A stretch of DNA of 64,000 bases, taken from Variovorax sp. E3. GTDB taxonomy: Bacteria; Pseudomonadota; Gammaproteobacteria; Burkholderiales; Burkholderiaceae_C. Shown in pieces: positions 19,857 through 29,616 of the stretch. Each line of letters begins with the position of its first letter. Positions within the stretch are counted from its first letter, which is position 1. The stretch is from positions 1 to 64,000 of the forward strand of contig NZ_MOWM01000014.1 of assembly GCF_016082275.1 (NCBI RefSeq). Reading direction: 5' to 3'. The notes beneath the pieces were generated by a model. The model did no database searches. It was not told the DNA's origin and saw only the letters and a list, made by a program, of their open reading frames with translations. A program made the translations under genes and the position numbers.

Positions 19857-20374
19857 CTATTGTCCCAACTGATCGAATTTGGCTTCGACGTCCTGTCCGA
19901 AGCGCTCAATGAACATGAGGGCTCTCACCTGCTGCGCGGCGGCGGGGTAGTCGCCCTTTTCGTCGATCAGCCAGTCGAGCGACGACAGTGCGCGCGCGCG
20001 GCCGCTTCGACCTCGGCTTGCAGCTTCTCGAGCGAAGCCATGTCCTCGACATCGTCGAGCGCCTCGCGCCACTCCATCTGCTGCATCAGGAACTCGGGCG
20101 GCATCGCCGTGTTGTTCTCGGCGTTCAGCGGCGCGTCGTGCAGCTCGCAGATGTAGCTGGCCCGGCGGATCGGGTCTTTCAGCCGCTGGTAGGCCTCGTT
20201 GATGCGCACCGACCACTGCATGGCCACGCGCTGCGCCGCGGCGCCCTGCGCGGCAAAGCGGTCGGGGTGGGCTTCACGCTGCAGCTCTTTCCAGCGCGCG
20301 TCGAGCGCGGCGCGGTCCTGCGCGAAAGTCGCGGGGACGGCGAACAGTTGAAAGTCGGTGTCGTTCAGGTTCAT
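19857..20374 (-). CDS. hscB: Fe-S co-chaperone HscB (one apparent frameshift)
   Basis: About 172 aa when repaired, as in E. coli. N-terminal J-domain with HPD motif ([11 protein letters not shown]) and a C-terminal IscU-binding domain ([18 protein letters not shown]). The frame breaks near 19990-20000 in an alternating GC run coding for Ala/Arg; one added base gives continuous ...[16 protein letters not shown]. Its ATG lies only a few bases after the T run of a terminator-like hairpin, and its ribosome site is weak, so its expression relative to iscRSUA may be attenuated. Confidence 0.9.
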
Positions 20375-20378
20375 GGCA

Positions 20379-20411
20379 ATAAAAAACCGCCAGCACATGA
20401 CATGGTGGCGG
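20379..20411 (-). terminator. Terminator-like hairpin inside the isc operon, before hscB
   Basis: Read on the minus strand: CCGCCA, a 13-nt loop, TGGCGG, then TTTTTT. It sits after iscA and directly against the hscB start codon (20374). Shape and T run fit a rho-independent terminator or attenuator separating iscRSUA from hscBA-fdx. Confidence 0.65.
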
Positions 20412-20437
20412 CTGTGGTCGCGGTTAGCGACGGCGCA

Positions 20438-20761
20438 TCAGATGCGAAAGCTCTCGCCGCAACCGCAACGGTCGCGCTCGTTCGGGTTGATGAACTTGAA
20501 GCCTTCGTTCAGGCCTTCGCGCACGAAGTCGAGCTGCGTGCCGTCGATGTAGGCCAGGCTCTTCGGGTCGACCAGCACCTTCACGCCGTGGTCTTCGAAC
20601 ACCACGTCTTCAGGGGCGAACTCGTCCACGTACTCGAGCTTGTAGGCCAGGCCCGAGCAGCCGGTGGTCTTCACGCCCAGCCGCACGCCCACGCCCTTGC
20701 CTCGCTTGCCGAGGTAGCGGGTGACGTGTCGCGCAGCGGCTTCGGTCAGCGTGACGGCCAT
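20438..20761 (-). CDS. iscA: Fe-S cluster A-type carrier protein IscA
   Basis: 107 aa. The three conserved Cys are present: TTGCSG and the C-terminal CGCGESF. A-type carriers deliver clusters or iron to apo-proteins. The gene starts 1 bp after the iscU stop and is followed by a terminator-like hairpin. Confidence 0.95.
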   Translation of the reverse strand: MAVTLTEAAARHVTRYLGKRGKGVGVRLGVKTTGCSGLAYKLEYVDEFAPEDVVFEDHGVKVLVDPKSLAYIDGTQLDFVREGLNEGFKFINPNERDRCGCGESFRI

Positions 20762-20762
20762 G

Positions 20763-21176
20763 TCAGTGGACGGCTTCCGCTTCGGCGGTCTTCACGCCGT
20801 GCTTGGCCTTGTAGTCGCTCACGGCGGCCTTGATGGCGTCTTCGGCCAGGATGGAGCAGTGGATCTTGACCGGCGGCAGCGCCAGTTCTTCGGCGATTTG
20901 CGCATTCTTCAGCGCAGCTGCTTCGTCCAGCGTCTTTCCCTTGACCCATTCGGTCACGAGCGACGACGAGGCGATGGCCGAGCCGCAGCCGTAGGTCTTG
21001 AAGCGTGCGTCTTCGATCACGCCGGTTTCCGGGTTGACCTTGATCTGCAGCTTCATCACGTCGCCGCAAGCCGGGGCGCCGACCATGCCGGTGCCAACGG
21101 AGTCGTCGCCCTTTTCGAAGGAGCCGACGTTGCGGGGGTTTTCGTAGTGGTCGATGACCTTGGAAGAATATGCCAT
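20763..21176 (-). CDS. iscU: Fe-S cluster scaffold protein IscU
   Basis: 137 aa. Scaffold ligands: Cys in GAPACGDVM, Cys in [11 protein letters not shown] and Cys in IHCSILAED. The HscA-recognised LPPVK motif is visible in [11 protein letters not shown]. Start [18 protein letters not shown] is canonical. It sits between iscS and iscA. Confidence 0.96.
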   Translation of the reverse strand: MAYSSKVIDHYENPRNVGSFEKGDDSVGTGMVGAPACGDVMKLQIKVNPETGVIEDARFKTYGCGSAIASSSLVTEWVKGKTLDEAAALKNAQIAEELALPPVKIHCSILAEDAIKAAVSDYKAKHGVKTAEAEAVH

Positions 21177-21226
21177 GGTGTACCTCTCAAACTTTGTTCA
21201 ATCGTGGAGCCGGGTGCGGTCGGGCG

Positions 21227-22447
21227 TCAGTGGGCCGACCACTGGATCGTGCTGATGTCGACGCCGTCCTGGAACATCTCCCACAGGGGGCTCAGCTCGC
21301 GCAGCTTGGCAACGTTGTGCTTGATGGTCGAAATGGCGTAGTCGATTTCTTCTTCGGTCGTGAAACGGCCGATGGTCATGCGAAGGCTGCTGTGGGCCAG
21401 CTCGTCGCTGCGGCCCAGGGCGCGCAGCACATAGCTGGGCTCCAGGCTGGCAGAGGTGCAGGCCGAACCCGACGACACCGCCAGGCCCTTGATGCCCATG
21501 ATCAGCGACTCGCCCTCGACGTAGTTGAAGCTCATGTTCAGGTTGTGCGGCACGCGGTGCTCGAGGTCGCCGTTGATGAAGACCTGTTCGACGTCCTTCA
21601 GGCCGTCGAGCAGGCGCTTCTGCAGGCGGCGCGCATGGGCGATGTCGTCCTTCATTTCGAGCTTGGCGATGCGGTAGGCCTCGCCCATGCCGACGATCTG
21701 GTGCGTGGGCAGCGTGCCCGAACGCATGCCGCGCTCGTGGCCACCGCCGTGCATTTGCGCCTCGAGCCGCACGCGCGGCTTGCGGCGCACGTACAGCGCG
21801 CCGATGCCCTTGGGGCCGTAGGTCTTGTGCGAGGCCAGGCTCATCAGGTCGATGGGCAGCTGGGTGATGTCGATGTCGACCTTGCCGGTGGCCTGGGCCG
21901 AGTCGACGTGGAAGATCACGCCCTTTTCGCGGCACACGTTGCCGAGCGCGACCACGTCCTGGATCACGCCGATTTCGTTGTTCACGAACAGCACGCTGGC
22001 CAGGATGGTGTCGGGGCGGATGGCGGCCTTGAACTTCTCGAGGTCGACCAGACCGTTTTCCTCGACGTCGAGGTAGGTCACTTCGAAGCCCTGGCGCTCC
22101 AGCTCGCGCATGGTGTCGAGCACGGCCTTGTGCTCGGTCTTCAGCGTGATCAGGTGCTTGCCCTTGCCCTTGTAGAACTGGGCCGCGCCCTTGAGCGCGA
22201 GATTGATCGACTCGGTGGCGCCCGACGTCCAGACGATTTCGCGCGGATCGGCGTTGATCAGCTCGGCCACCTGGCCGCGCGCTTTCTCGACCGCCTCTTC
22301 AGCCTCCCAGCCCCAGGCGTGGCTGCGCGACGCCGGGTTGCCGAAGTGTTCGCGCAACCAGGGAATCATGGCGTCGACCACACGCGGGTCGACCGGCGTG
22401 GTCGCGCCGTAGTCGAGATAGATCGGGAAATGAGGAGTTACGTCCAT
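21227..22447 (-). CDS. iscS: Cysteine desulfurase IscS
   Basis: 406 aa. PLP enzyme that takes sulfur from cysteine and passes it to IscU and tRNA-thiolation proteins. The PLP lysine is in [12 protein letters not shown] and the catalytic Cys in [14 protein letters not shown] on the mobile loop. Start 22447 ([20 protein letters not shown]) matches the family; the long upstream reading has no similarity. An 86-bp gap separates it from iscR. Confidence 0.96.
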   Translation of the reverse strand: MDVTPHFPIYLDYGATTPVDPRVVDAMIPWLREHFGNPASRSHAWGWEAEEAVEKARGQVAELINADPREIVWTSGATESINLALKGAAQFYKGKGKHLITLKTEHKAVLDTMRELERQGFEVTYLDVEENGLVDLEKFKAAIRPDTILASVLFVNNEIGVIQDVVALGNVCREKGVIFHVDSAQATGKVDIDITQLPIDLMSLASHKTYGPKGIGALYVRRKPRVRLEAQMHGGGHERGMRSGTLPTHQIVGMGEAYRIAKLEMKDDIAHARRLQKRLLDGLKDVEQVFINGDLEHRVPHNLNMSFNYVEGESLIMGIKGLAVSSGSACTSASLEPSYVLRALGRSDELAHSSLRMTIGRFTTEEEIDYAISTIKHNVAKLRELSPLWEMFQDGVDISTIQWSAH

Positions 22448-22533
22448 GGCTGGCTCGTGCTGGCGTGGGGGTTGTTTTTTGATCTGGGCTGCTGCTCGTG
22501 CCGGCGCCCGAAGCGCGCCGGGAATCAGGGGAC

Positions 22534-23070
22534 TCAGGACTTTGCGAAGACGTTGCCGAGGGCGAACACCGAATTCGGCGCGTTCACGCGAATCGGCTTG
22601 ACCACCGGCTGGGCCGAAATGGCGCGCTTGACGACCGGCTTGTTCTCGATCTGCACGCCCTTGGCGATCTGGTCGTCGACCAGCTTCTGCAGCGTGACGG
22701 AATCGAGGAACTCGACCATGCGCTGGTTCAGCGAGGCCCACAGTTCGTGCGTCATGCAACGGCCGGCTTCGCCCAGGCAGTTTTCCTTGCCGCCGCATTG
22801 CGTGGCGTCGATGGGCTCATCGACGGAAACAATGATGTCGGCCACGGTGATGTCCGCCGCCTTGCGACCGAGGCTGTAGCCGCCGCCGGGGCCACGGGTC
22901 GACTCGACCAGTTCATGGCGACGCAGCTTGCCGAACAGCTGTTCGAGGTAGGACAGCGAAATCTGCTGCCGCTGGCTGATCGCGGCCAGCGTGACCGGAC
23001 CGGTGTTCTGACGCAACGCCAGATCGATCATTGCCGTGACCGCAAAACGGCCTTTGGTAGTGAGACGCAT
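22534..23070 (-). CDS. iscR: Fe-S cluster-binding regulator IscR
   Basis: 178 aa, Rrf2 family. Winged helix at the N-terminus ([18 protein letters not shown]) and three cluster Cys in [14 protein letters not shown]. It represses the isc operon when loaded with [2Fe-2S]. Start 23070 was chosen over an ATG 15 nt upstream because of family length and an AAGGAG site 7 nt away. First gene of the isc operon. Confidence 0.95.
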   Translation of the reverse strand: MRLTTKGRFAVTAMIDLALRQNTGPVTLAAISQRQQISLSYLEQLFGKLRRHELVESTRGPGGGYSLGRKAADITVADIIVSVDEPIDATQCGGKENCLGEAGRCMTHELWASLNQRMVEFLDSVTLQKLVDDQIAKGVQIENKPVVKRAISAQPVVKPIRVNAPNSVFALGNVFAKS

Positions 23071-23210
23071 CGCAAGCTCCTTCAAGTGCTTACCGTTGAA
23101 ATGACACCGTGGTCTTGGACCGCGGTGACTTCGTCTCCGCCCTGCCCGACCCCTGACGCTGGTGAACCAGCCGGTAGGAGTCGGTCCTTCATCGCGAAGT
23201 TCTTTTTTTG

Positions 23211-23235
23211 TTGTTGAGTATTTCGCTCAAGTATA
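23211..23235 (-). promoter_or_regulatory. Likely IscR operator with overlapping -10 box
   Basis: The inverted repeat TTGAG-N7-CTCAA (23214-23230) has the half-site spacing of type-1 IscR sites (TTGAC-N7-GTCAA). On the minus strand it abuts a good -10, TATACT (23230-23235). It is about 140 bp upstream of iscR. The remaining sequence up to uvrB (23236-23314) shows no gene. Confidence 0.6.
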
Positions 23236-23314
23236 ACAGAAGGCCCCGAACTCTGCTGGGGTAAACCCCAGCGCGGCTCGCTTGAAGAATATGAACCTTT
23301 GACCTAGCACCGGA

Positions 23315-25432
23315 CTACTGCGGCAAAACCGCGATGTTGTCGCCGCCGGCGGCCCCGAAAGCCTGCTCCCGCAGCAGCGCCAACTGGTCGCGCACCCGGG
23401 CCGCCTTCTCGAATTCGAGGTTCCGGGCGTGCTCCAGCATCTGCTTTTCGAGCCGCTTGATTTCCCGGGCGATGTCTTTTTCGCTCATGTCCTCGACCTT
23501 GGCGCGTTCCAGGTCGAGCTTGGCCATTTCCTTGCCCGTCTTCTCGCTGTAGACGCCGTCGATCAGGTCGCGCACCTGCTTGACGATGCTGCGCGGCGTG
23601 ATGCCGTTGGCCTCGTTGTGGGCGATCTGCCGGGCACGGCGACGCTCGGTCTCGTCGATGGCCTTTCTCATCGAGTCGGTCATGCGGTCGGCGTACAGGA
23701 TGGCCTTGCCGCCCAGGTTCCGCGCCGCCCGGCCGATGGTCTGGATCAGCGAGCGCTCGGCGCGCAGGAAGCCTTCCTTGTCGGCGTCCAGGATCGCCAC
23801 CAGCGACACCTCGGGAATGTCCAGCCCCTCGCGCAGCAGGTTGATGCCCACCAGCACGTCGAAAGTGCCCAGCCGCAGGTCGCGCAGGATCTCGACCCGC
23901 TCGACCGTGTCGACGTCGCTGTGCAGGTAGCGCACCTTCACGCCGTTGTCGCCCAGGTAGTCGGTCAGTTGCTCGGCCATGCGCTTGGTCAGCGTGGTGA
24001 TGAGCACGCGCTCGTTCTTTTCCACGCGGATGCGGATCTCGCCCAGCACGTCGTCCACCTGGTGGGTGGCGGGGCGCACCTCGACCTCGGGGTCGATCAG
24101 GCCGGTGGGCCGCACCAGCTGCTCGACCACGTTGCCGGCATGGTCCTTCTCGTACTGCGCCGGCGTGGCCGACACGAAGATGCACTGGCGCACGCGCGCC
24201 TCGAACTCCTCGAGCTTGAGCGGCCGGTTGTCCAGCGCGCTCGGCAGGCGAAAGCCGTATTCGACCAGCGTGGTCTTGCGCGCCCGGTCGCCGTTGTACA
24301 TGGCGCTGAGCTGGCCGACCATCTGGTGGCTCTCGTCCAGGAACATCAGCGAATCCTTGGGCATGTAGTCGGTCAGCGTGGCCGGCGGGTCGCCGGGGGC
24401 CGCGCCCGACAGGTGGCGCGTGTAGTTCTCGATGCCCTTGCAGTGGCCGATTTCGGCGAGCATTTCCAGGTCGAAACGGGTGCGCTGCTCCAGCCGCTGC
24501 GCCTCGACCAGCTTGCCCGCGCCCACCAGCTCCTTGAGCCGTTCGGCCAGCTCGATCTTGATGGTCTCGACCGCCGCCATGACCTTGTCGCGCGGCGTCA
24601 CGTAGTGGCTCGACGGGTACACCGTGAAGCGCGGCACCTTCTGGCGGATGCGCCCGGTGAGCGGGTCGAACAGCTGCAAAGACTCGATCTCGTCATCGAA
24701 CAGCTCGAAGCGGATCGCCAACTCGCTGTGCTCCGCCGGGAACACGTCGATGGTGTCGCCGCGCACGCGAAAGGTGCCGCGCGCAAAGTCCTGCTCGTTG
24801 CGCAGGTACTGCATGCGGATCAGCCGCGAGATCAGGTCGCGCTGGCCGACCTTGTCGCCGACGCGGGCAATCAGCCGCATCTCCATGTAGTCCTCGGGCG
24901 TGCCGATGCCGTAGATGGCGCTCACTGTGGCCACGATGACCGTGTCGCGGCGCTCCAGCACGCTCTTGGTGGCCGACAGCCGCATCTGCTCGATGTGCTC
25001 GTTGATCGAGGAGTCTTTCTCGATGAACAGGTCGCGCTGCGGCACGTAGGCCTCGGGCTGGTAGTAGTCGTAATAGCTGACGAAGTACTCGACCGCGTTC
25101 TTCGGAAAGAACTCGCGGAACTCGCTGTACAGCTGCGCGGCCAGCGTCTTGTTGGGCGCGAACACGATGGCCGGTCGGCCCAGCCGGGCGATCACGTTGG
25201 CCATGGTGAAAGTCTTGCCCGAACCGGTCACGCCCAGCAGGGTCTGGTACACCTCGCCGTCGAGCACGCCCTCGACCAGGCCGTCGATGGCCTTGGGCTG
25301 GTCGCCGGCCGGCGGATAGGGCTGGAACAGCTCGAAAGGCGAGCCGGGATATTTGATGAATTCGCCCTGTTTCCCCGGCCCGATCGGGTCCAGTTTCTTC
25401 AGGTCTGCTATGGCTTCGTTGTTCTCTGGCAT
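23315..25432 (-). CDS. uvrB: Excinuclease ABC subunit B
   Basis: 705 aa. UvrB loads onto damaged DNA with UvrA and positions UvrC for incision. Walker [11 protein letters not shown], the damage-probing hairpin ([10 protein letters not shown]), DESH box in MFLDESHQM, helicase motifs V-VI ending QTIGRAARN, and a C-terminal UVR motif ([18 protein letters not shown]) that binds UvrC. Start 25432 ([13 protein letters not shown]) gives the usual length. It is divergent from tyrB. Confidence 0.96.
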   Translation of the reverse strand: MPENNEAIADLKKLDPIGPGKQGEFIKYPGSPFELFQPYPPAGDQPKAIDGLVEGVLDGEVYQTLLGVTGSGKTFTMANVIARLGRPAIVFAPNKTLAAQLYSEFREFFPKNAVEYFVSYYDYYQPEAYVPQRDLFIEKDSSINEHIEQMRLSATKSVLERRDTVIVATVSAIYGIGTPEDYMEMRLIARVGDKVGQRDLISRLIRMQYLRNEQDFARGTFRVRGDTIDVFPAEHSELAIRFELFDDEIESLQLFDPLTGRIRQKVPRFTVYPSSHYVTPRDKVMAAVETIKIELAERLKELVGAGKLVEAQRLEQRTRFDLEMLAEIGHCKGIENYTRHLSGAAPGDPPATLTDYMPKDSLMFLDESHQMVGQLSAMYNGDRARKTTLVEYGFRLPSALDNRPLKLEEFEARVRQCIFVSATPAQYEKDHAGNVVEQLVRPTGLIDPEVEVRPATHQVDDVLGEIRIRVEKNERVLITTLTKRMAEQLTDYLGDNGVKVRYLHSDVDTVERVEILRDLRLGTFDVLVGINLLREGLDIPEVSLVAILDADKEGFLRAERSLIQTIGRAARNLGGKAILYADRMTDSMRKAIDETERRRARQIAHNEANGITPRSIVKQVRDLIDGVYSEKTGKEMAKLDLERAKVEDMSEKDIAREIKRLEKQMLEHARNLEFEKAARVRDQLALLREQAFGAAGGDNIAVLPQ

Positions 25433-25474
25433 GGCTGTTCCCGACAGGTGGCGCTCGCGCCGGTAAAATTCAAG

Positions 25475-25507
25475 GCAACCGGAAAGCATAAAGCCTCCTC
25501 CGGTTGC
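25475..25507. promoter_or_regulatory. Inverted repeat between uvrB and tyrB
   Basis: Perfect 9-bp arms, GCAACCGGA and TCCGGTTGC, with a 15-bp spacer. The right arm lies about 30 bp before the tyrB start and 18 bp before its AAAGGA ribosome site. It may be an operator or an mRNA leader hairpin; I know no regulator for this motif. Confidence 0.4.
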
Positions 25508-25537
25508 AGCGAAGCTTTCATCCCAAAGGACCTTTCC

Positions 25538-26733
25538 ATGTCTATGTTCACCGCGGTCGAAATGGCACCGCGCGACCCGATCCTCGGCCTCAACGAGCAA
25601 TTTGCAGCCGACACCAACCCCAACAAGGTCAACCTCGGCGTCGGCGTCTATTACGACGACAACGGCAAGCTGCCCCTGCTCGAATGCGTGCAGGCCGCGG
25701 AACAGAACATGATGAAAGCGCCCACGGCGCGCGGTTATCTGCCCATCGACGGCATCGTGGCGTACGACAACGCCGTCAAGGCACTGGTCTTCGGCGCCGA
25801 CAGCGAACCCGTCACCTCCGGCCGCGTGGCCACCATCCAGGCCATCGGCGGCACGGGCGGCCTGAAGGTCGGCGCGACTTCCTGAAGAAGCTCAGCCCCT
25901 CCGCCAAGGTGCTGATCAGCGACCCGAGCTGGGAAAACCACCGCGCGCTGTTCACCAACGCCGGCTTCGAAGTCGAAAGCTACCCCTACTACGACGCGGC
26001 CACGCGCGGCGTCAACTTCGACGGCATGCTGGCCGCCCTGAACGCGGCACCGGCCGGCACCATCGTCGTGCTGCACGCCTGCTGCCACAACCCGACCGGC
26101 TACGACATCACCGCGGCCCAGTGGGACCAGGTGGTTGCCGCCGTCAAGGCCAAGGGCCTGGTGCCCTTCCTGGACATGGCCTACCAGGGCTTCGGCTACG
26201 GCCTGAAGGAAGACGGCGCCGCCGTCGCCAAGTTCGTCGACGCGGGCCTGACCTTCTTCGTCTCGACCTCGTTCTCCAAGAGCTTCAGCCTGTACGGCGA
26301 GCGCGTCGGCGCCCTGTCGGTGCTGTGCGAGAACAAGGAAGAAGCCGGCCGCGTGCTGTCGCAACTCAAGATCGCCATTCGCACCAACTACAGCAACCCG
26401 CCCACGCACGGCGGCGCCGTGGTGGCCGCGGTGCTCAACAACCCCGAGCTGCGCGCCCTGTGGGAAAAAGAGCTGGGCGAGATGCGCGTGCGCATCAAGG
26501 CCATGCGCCAGAAGCTGGTCGACGGCCTGAAGGCCGCCGGCGTGAAGGAAGACATGAGCTTCATCACCACCCAGATCGGCATGTTCAGCTACTCGGGCCT
26601 GACCAAGGACCAGATGGTGCGCCTGCGCAACGAGTTCGGCGTGTACGGCACCGACACCGGCCGCATGTGCGTGGCCGCGCTCAACAGCAAGAACATCGAC
26701 CACGTCTGCGCGTCGATTGCCAAAGTCATCTAA
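25538..26733 (+). CDS. tyrB: Aromatic amino acid/aspartate aminotransferase (one apparent frameshift)
   Basis: About 398 aa when repaired, class I PLP aminotransferase of the TyrB/AspC group. Features: N-terminal [20 protein letters not shown], substrate/PLP motif [14 protein letters not shown] Lys in [14 protein letters not shown], and the C-terminal Arg region [12 protein letters not shown]. The frame breaks at about 25874: ggcgcgacttc should probably read ggcgccgacttc (LKVGADFLKKL). AspC versus TyrB specificity cannot be settled from sequence alone. Start 25538 follows AAAGGA; an ATG at 25544 is the alternative. Confidence 0.88.
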
Positions 26734-26746
26734 GTGACAGCAAAGT

Positions 26747-26780
26747 GTGAGGGAATCCGTCCCAGCGACGATTCCTTCAC
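26747..26780 (+). terminator. Possible terminator hairpin after tyrB
   Basis: GTGAGGGAATC pairs with GATTCCTTCAC (one G-T pair) across a 12-nt loop, 14 bp after the tyrB stop. It lacks a T run, so intrinsic termination is doubtful. The remaining gap to phaZ (26781-26891) must contain the phaZ promoter; a TATATT around 26856 is the only -10-like sequence I see. Confidence 0.4.
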
Positions 26781-26891
26781 GCTCTTGCGCGGAAGCACCC
26801 TCGCGGCGGGGTCGGTGTAGGGGTTAGGCCCCCTGCAACGCAGCGAATGCGCTGATATATTGCACCGCAACATTCAACTCCAAGACCAGCG

Positions 26892-28331
26892 ATGCTCTAT
26901 CAACTCTACGAAGCCCAGCGTTCCTTGATGGAGCCGTTCTCGGACTTCGCCCAGGCGGCATCCAAGCTCTACGGCCAGGGCGCCGTGTGGGGCCAGTTGC
27001 CCATGGCCCAGCGCATGGCCGCGGGCTACGACCTGCTCTATCGCCTCGGCAAGGACTACGAGAAGCCCGAGTTCAACATCAAGTCGGTGAAGGTCGACGG
27101 CGAAGAAGTCGTCATCCAGGAAGCCATCGAGCTCGACAAGCCCTTCTGCGAGCTGCGCCGCTTCAAGCGCTTCACCGACGAGCCGCACATCCTCAAGACG
27201 CTCAAGAGCCAGCCCGTGGTGCTGATCGTGGCGCCCCTGTCGGGCCACTACGCCACGCTGCTGCGCGACACCGTGCGCACCATGCTGCAGGACCACAAGG
27301 TCTACATCACCGACTGGAAGAACGCGCGTCTCGTGCCGCTGTCCGAAGGCGAATTCCACCTGGACGACTACATCAACTACGTGCAGGAGTTCATTCGCCT
27401 GCTGCAGTCCGAATACGGCAATTGCCACGTGGTGAGCGTGTGCCAGCCGACCGTGCCCGTGCTCGCGGCCGTGTCGCTCATGGCCAGCCGCGGCGAGCCG
27501 CTGCCGCTGACCATGACCATGATGGGCGGCCCCATCGACGCGCGCAAGTCGCCCACGGCGGTCAACAACCTCGCGATGAACAAGAGCTTCGAGTGGTTCG
27601 AGAACAATGTGATCTACCGCGTGCCGCAAGGCTTCCCCGGTGAAGGCCGCCGCGTGTACCCGGGCTTCCTGCAGCACACCGGCTTCGTGGCCATGAACCC
27701 CGACCGCCACGCCACCAGCCACTACGACTACTTCAAGGACCTCATCAAGGGCGACGACGCCAGCGCCGAGGCCCACCGCAAGTTCTACGACGAGTACAAC
27801 GCCGTGCTCGACATGGACGCCGACTACTACCTGGAGACCATCCGCACCGTGTTCCAGGAGTTCGACCTGGTCAACGGCACCTGGGACGTCAAGAACCCCG
27901 ACGGCCAGGTGGAGCGCGTGCGCCCGCAAGACATTCACTCGACCGCCCTGCTCACCGTCGAAGGCGAACTCGACGACATCTCGGGCTCGGGCCAGACCGA
28001 AGCCGCGCACAGCCTGTGCACCGGCATCGACGATTCGCAGCGCGAGCACTACGAAGTCAAGGGCGCGGGCCACTACGGCATCTTCAGCGGCCGCCGCTGG
28101 CGCGAGCTGGTCTACCCGAAGGTCGTGAAGTTCATCGCCGCCAACGACCAGCCGCAGCGCCGTGCCAGCGCCCGCGATGCGCTGGCCGCCGAAGACACCG
28201 TGAAGCCGGGCCGCAAGGCTGCGGCCGCCCCGGCCGTCGCCGCCAAGAAGGTCCCCGCCCGCAAGGCGGCAACCGTCGCCGTGAAAAAGCCCGTGGCCCG
28301 CAAGAAGCTCGGCGCCGCCGCCGCGCGCTGA
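26892..28331 (+). CDS. phaZ: Intracellular polyhydroxyalkanoate (PHB) depolymerase with basic Ala/Lys tail
   Basis: 479 aa. The body matches the PhaZ1-type intracellular PHB depolymerases of Cupriavidus/Ralstonia, with a catalytic Cys (Cys184 in [11 protein letters not shown]) in place of the lipase-box Ser, Asp in GELDDISG and His in [10 protein letters not shown]. It should mobilise native PHB granules. After about residue 430 there is a tail rich in Ala, Lys, Arg, Val and Pro (for example [20 protein letters not shown] and [15 protein letters not shown]), like histone H1/PhaF-type tails. Such tails can bind DNA or granule surfaces; that role here is inference. The next gene starts 18 bp downstream. 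Confidence 0.88.
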   Translation: MLYQLYEAQRSLMEPFSDFAQAASKLYGQGAVWGQLPMAQRMAAGYDLLYRLGKDYEKPEFNIKSVKVDGEEVVIQEAIELDKPFCELRRFKRFTDEPHILKTLKSQPVVLIVAPLSGHYATLLRDTVRTMLQDHKVYITDWKNARLVPLSEGEFHLDDYINYVQEFIRLLQSEYGNCHVVSVCQPTVPVLAAVSLMASRGEPLPLTMTMMGGPIDARKSPTAVNNLAMNKSFEWFENNVIYRVPQGFPGEGRRVYPGFLQHTGFVAMNPDRHATSHYDYFKDLIKGDDASAEAHRKFYDEYNAVLDMDADYYLETIRTVFQEFDLVNGTWDVKNPDGQVERVRPQDIHSTALLTVEGELDDISGSGQTEAAHSLCTGIDDSQREHYEVKGAGHYGIFSGRRWRELVYPKVVKFIAANDQPQRRASARDALAAEDTVKPGRKAAAAPAVAAKKVPARKAATVAVKKPVARKKLGAAAAR

Positions 28332-28348
28332 AGCGCGCCTTTCCTGAA

Positions 28349-28981
28349 GTGAACGGGCTCGCCGCGCGCATCAACGACGCACTGCCGCAAACGCAGTGCA
28401 CACGGTGCGGCTACCCCGATTGCGCGAGCTACGCGCAGGCCGTGGCCGACGACGAGGCCGGCATCAACCAGTGCCCGCCGGGCGGTGCCGAAGGCATCAC
28501 ACGGCTTGCGCAGCTCACAGGCCGCGCCCCGCTGCCCCTCGACCCCGAATGCGGCACCGAAGGCCCGCGCGCCATGGCCGTGATCGACGAGGCCTGGTGC
28601 ATCGGCTGCACGCTGTGCCTGGATGCCTGCCCGACCGACGCCATCGTCGGCATCAACAAGCGCATGCACACCGTGATCGAAGCCCATTGCACGGGCTGCG
28701 AGCTGTGCATTCCGGTCTGTCCCGTCGACTGCATCTCGCTCGAGGTCGAGACGCCCGGACGCACCGGCTGGCAAGCCTGGTCGCCCGAGCAGGCCGCGAG
28801 CGCGCGACGCCGCTACGACCTGCACGGCAAGCACCGCAACACCGATGCGCGCCTTGCGGAAAAAGCCCCGGAGGCACAAGCCCCGCAAGACGCCAGCGCC
28901 CGCAAGCGCTCCATCGTCGAAGCCGCGCTGGCCCGTGCCCGCGCCGCCTCGCAACAACGCGCACAGGCCACCAAACCATGA
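28349..28981 (+). CDS. RnfB/RsxB-like iron-sulfur protein
   Basis: About 210 aa from a proposed GTG at 28349 (reading [20 protein letters not shown]). It has a Fe-S domain with CTRCGYPDC and QCPPGG, then two [4Fe-4S] ferredoxin motifs ([12 protein letters not shown] and [12 protein letters not shown]), and an Ala/Arg/Gln-rich tail. This is the RnfB domain set, but no other rnf/rsx gene is near and the N-terminal membrane helix of classical RnfB is absent. It may be a soluble electron carrier. No strong ribosome site is visible, so the start is uncertain. It overlaps the LysE gene by ATGA. Confidence 0.75.
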   Translation: MNGLAARINDALPQTQCTRCGYPDCASYAQAVADDEAGINQCPPGGAEGITRLAQLTGRAPLPLDPECGTEGPRAMAVIDEAWCIGCTLCLDACPTDAIVGINKRMHTVIEAHCTGCELCIPVCPVDCISLEVETPGRTGWQAWSPEQAASARRRYDLHGKHRNTDARLAEKAPEAQAPQDASARKRSIVEAALARARAASQQRAQATKP

Positions 28982-29616
28982 CGCTCGACACCCTGCTCAT
29001 CTACGCCGTCGCTTCGCTCGCGCTGGCGCTGATTCCGGGGCCGACGATGCTGCTGGCGCTGTCCAACGGCATCGAAGGCGGCATGCGCCGCGCGAGCTGG
29101 GGCATCGCGGGTGCCTCGCTCGGCAGCGTCACGCTGATCGCGGTCGTCGCGCTCGGGCTGGGGTCGCTGCTGGCGGCTTCCGAGTGGCTCTTCAACGCGA
29201 TCCGCGTCGCGGGCGTGGCTTATCTCGTATGGCTGGGCATCAAGCTCTGGCGCAGCGAGACGACCGACCTGCGCACCGCGCTGGCCAAGTCGCCGGTGGC
29301 ACTGCGTCCACACGGCCGCACCGCGCTACTGCGCAGCCTGGCCGTGGCGCTGTCGAACCCCAAGACCGTGCTATTCTTCGCGGCCTTCCTGCCGCAGTTC
29401 GTCGACATCGCGAAGCCGCAGGGCCCGCAGTACCTGGTGTTGGGCGCCGTGTTCGTCGTGCTCGATACTTGCGTGATGTTGGCCTACGCGGGTGCCGGCA
29501 CGCAGGCCGTGCGCTTTCTGTCGCAGCGCGGCCTCAAGGCCATGAACCGCGGCTGCGCGGCCGGCATGTGGCTGCTGGCCGCTACGCTTGCGGTGTGGCG
29601 CCGCCCCGGCGCTTGA
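28978..29616 (+). CDS. LysE/RhtB-family amino acid exporter
   Basis: 212 aa with about six hydrophobic segments. The N-terminus [20 protein letters not shown] contains the family's PGP motif, and [17 protein letters not shown] is the usual mid-protein signature. An inner-membrane exporter of amino acids or related compounds, substrate unknown. The ATG overlaps the preceding stop (ATGA). Its 3' end overlaps the convergent EamA transporter gene by 35 nt. Confidence 0.88.
   Translation: MTLDTLLIYAVASLALALIPGPTMLLALSNGIEGGMRRASWGIAGASLGSVTLIAVVALGLGSLLAASEWLFNAIRVAGVAYLVWLGIKLWRSETTDLRTALAKSPVALRPHGRTALLRSLAVALSNPKTVLFFAAFLPQFVDIAKPQGPQYLVLGAVFVVLDTCVMLAYAGAGTQAVRFLSQRGLKAMNRGCAAGMWLLAATLAVWRRPGA

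Noticed and set aside
23429-25885. Over 800-codon plus-strand frame antisense to uvrB running into tyrB
   Set aside because: Only its last ~115 codons are real (N-terminal tyrB); the rest is antisense shadow.
28016-28348. N-terminal extension of the RnfB-like protein into phaZ
   Set aside because: Arg-rich out-of-frame reading of the phaZ 3' end; family similarity starts only at about 28352.
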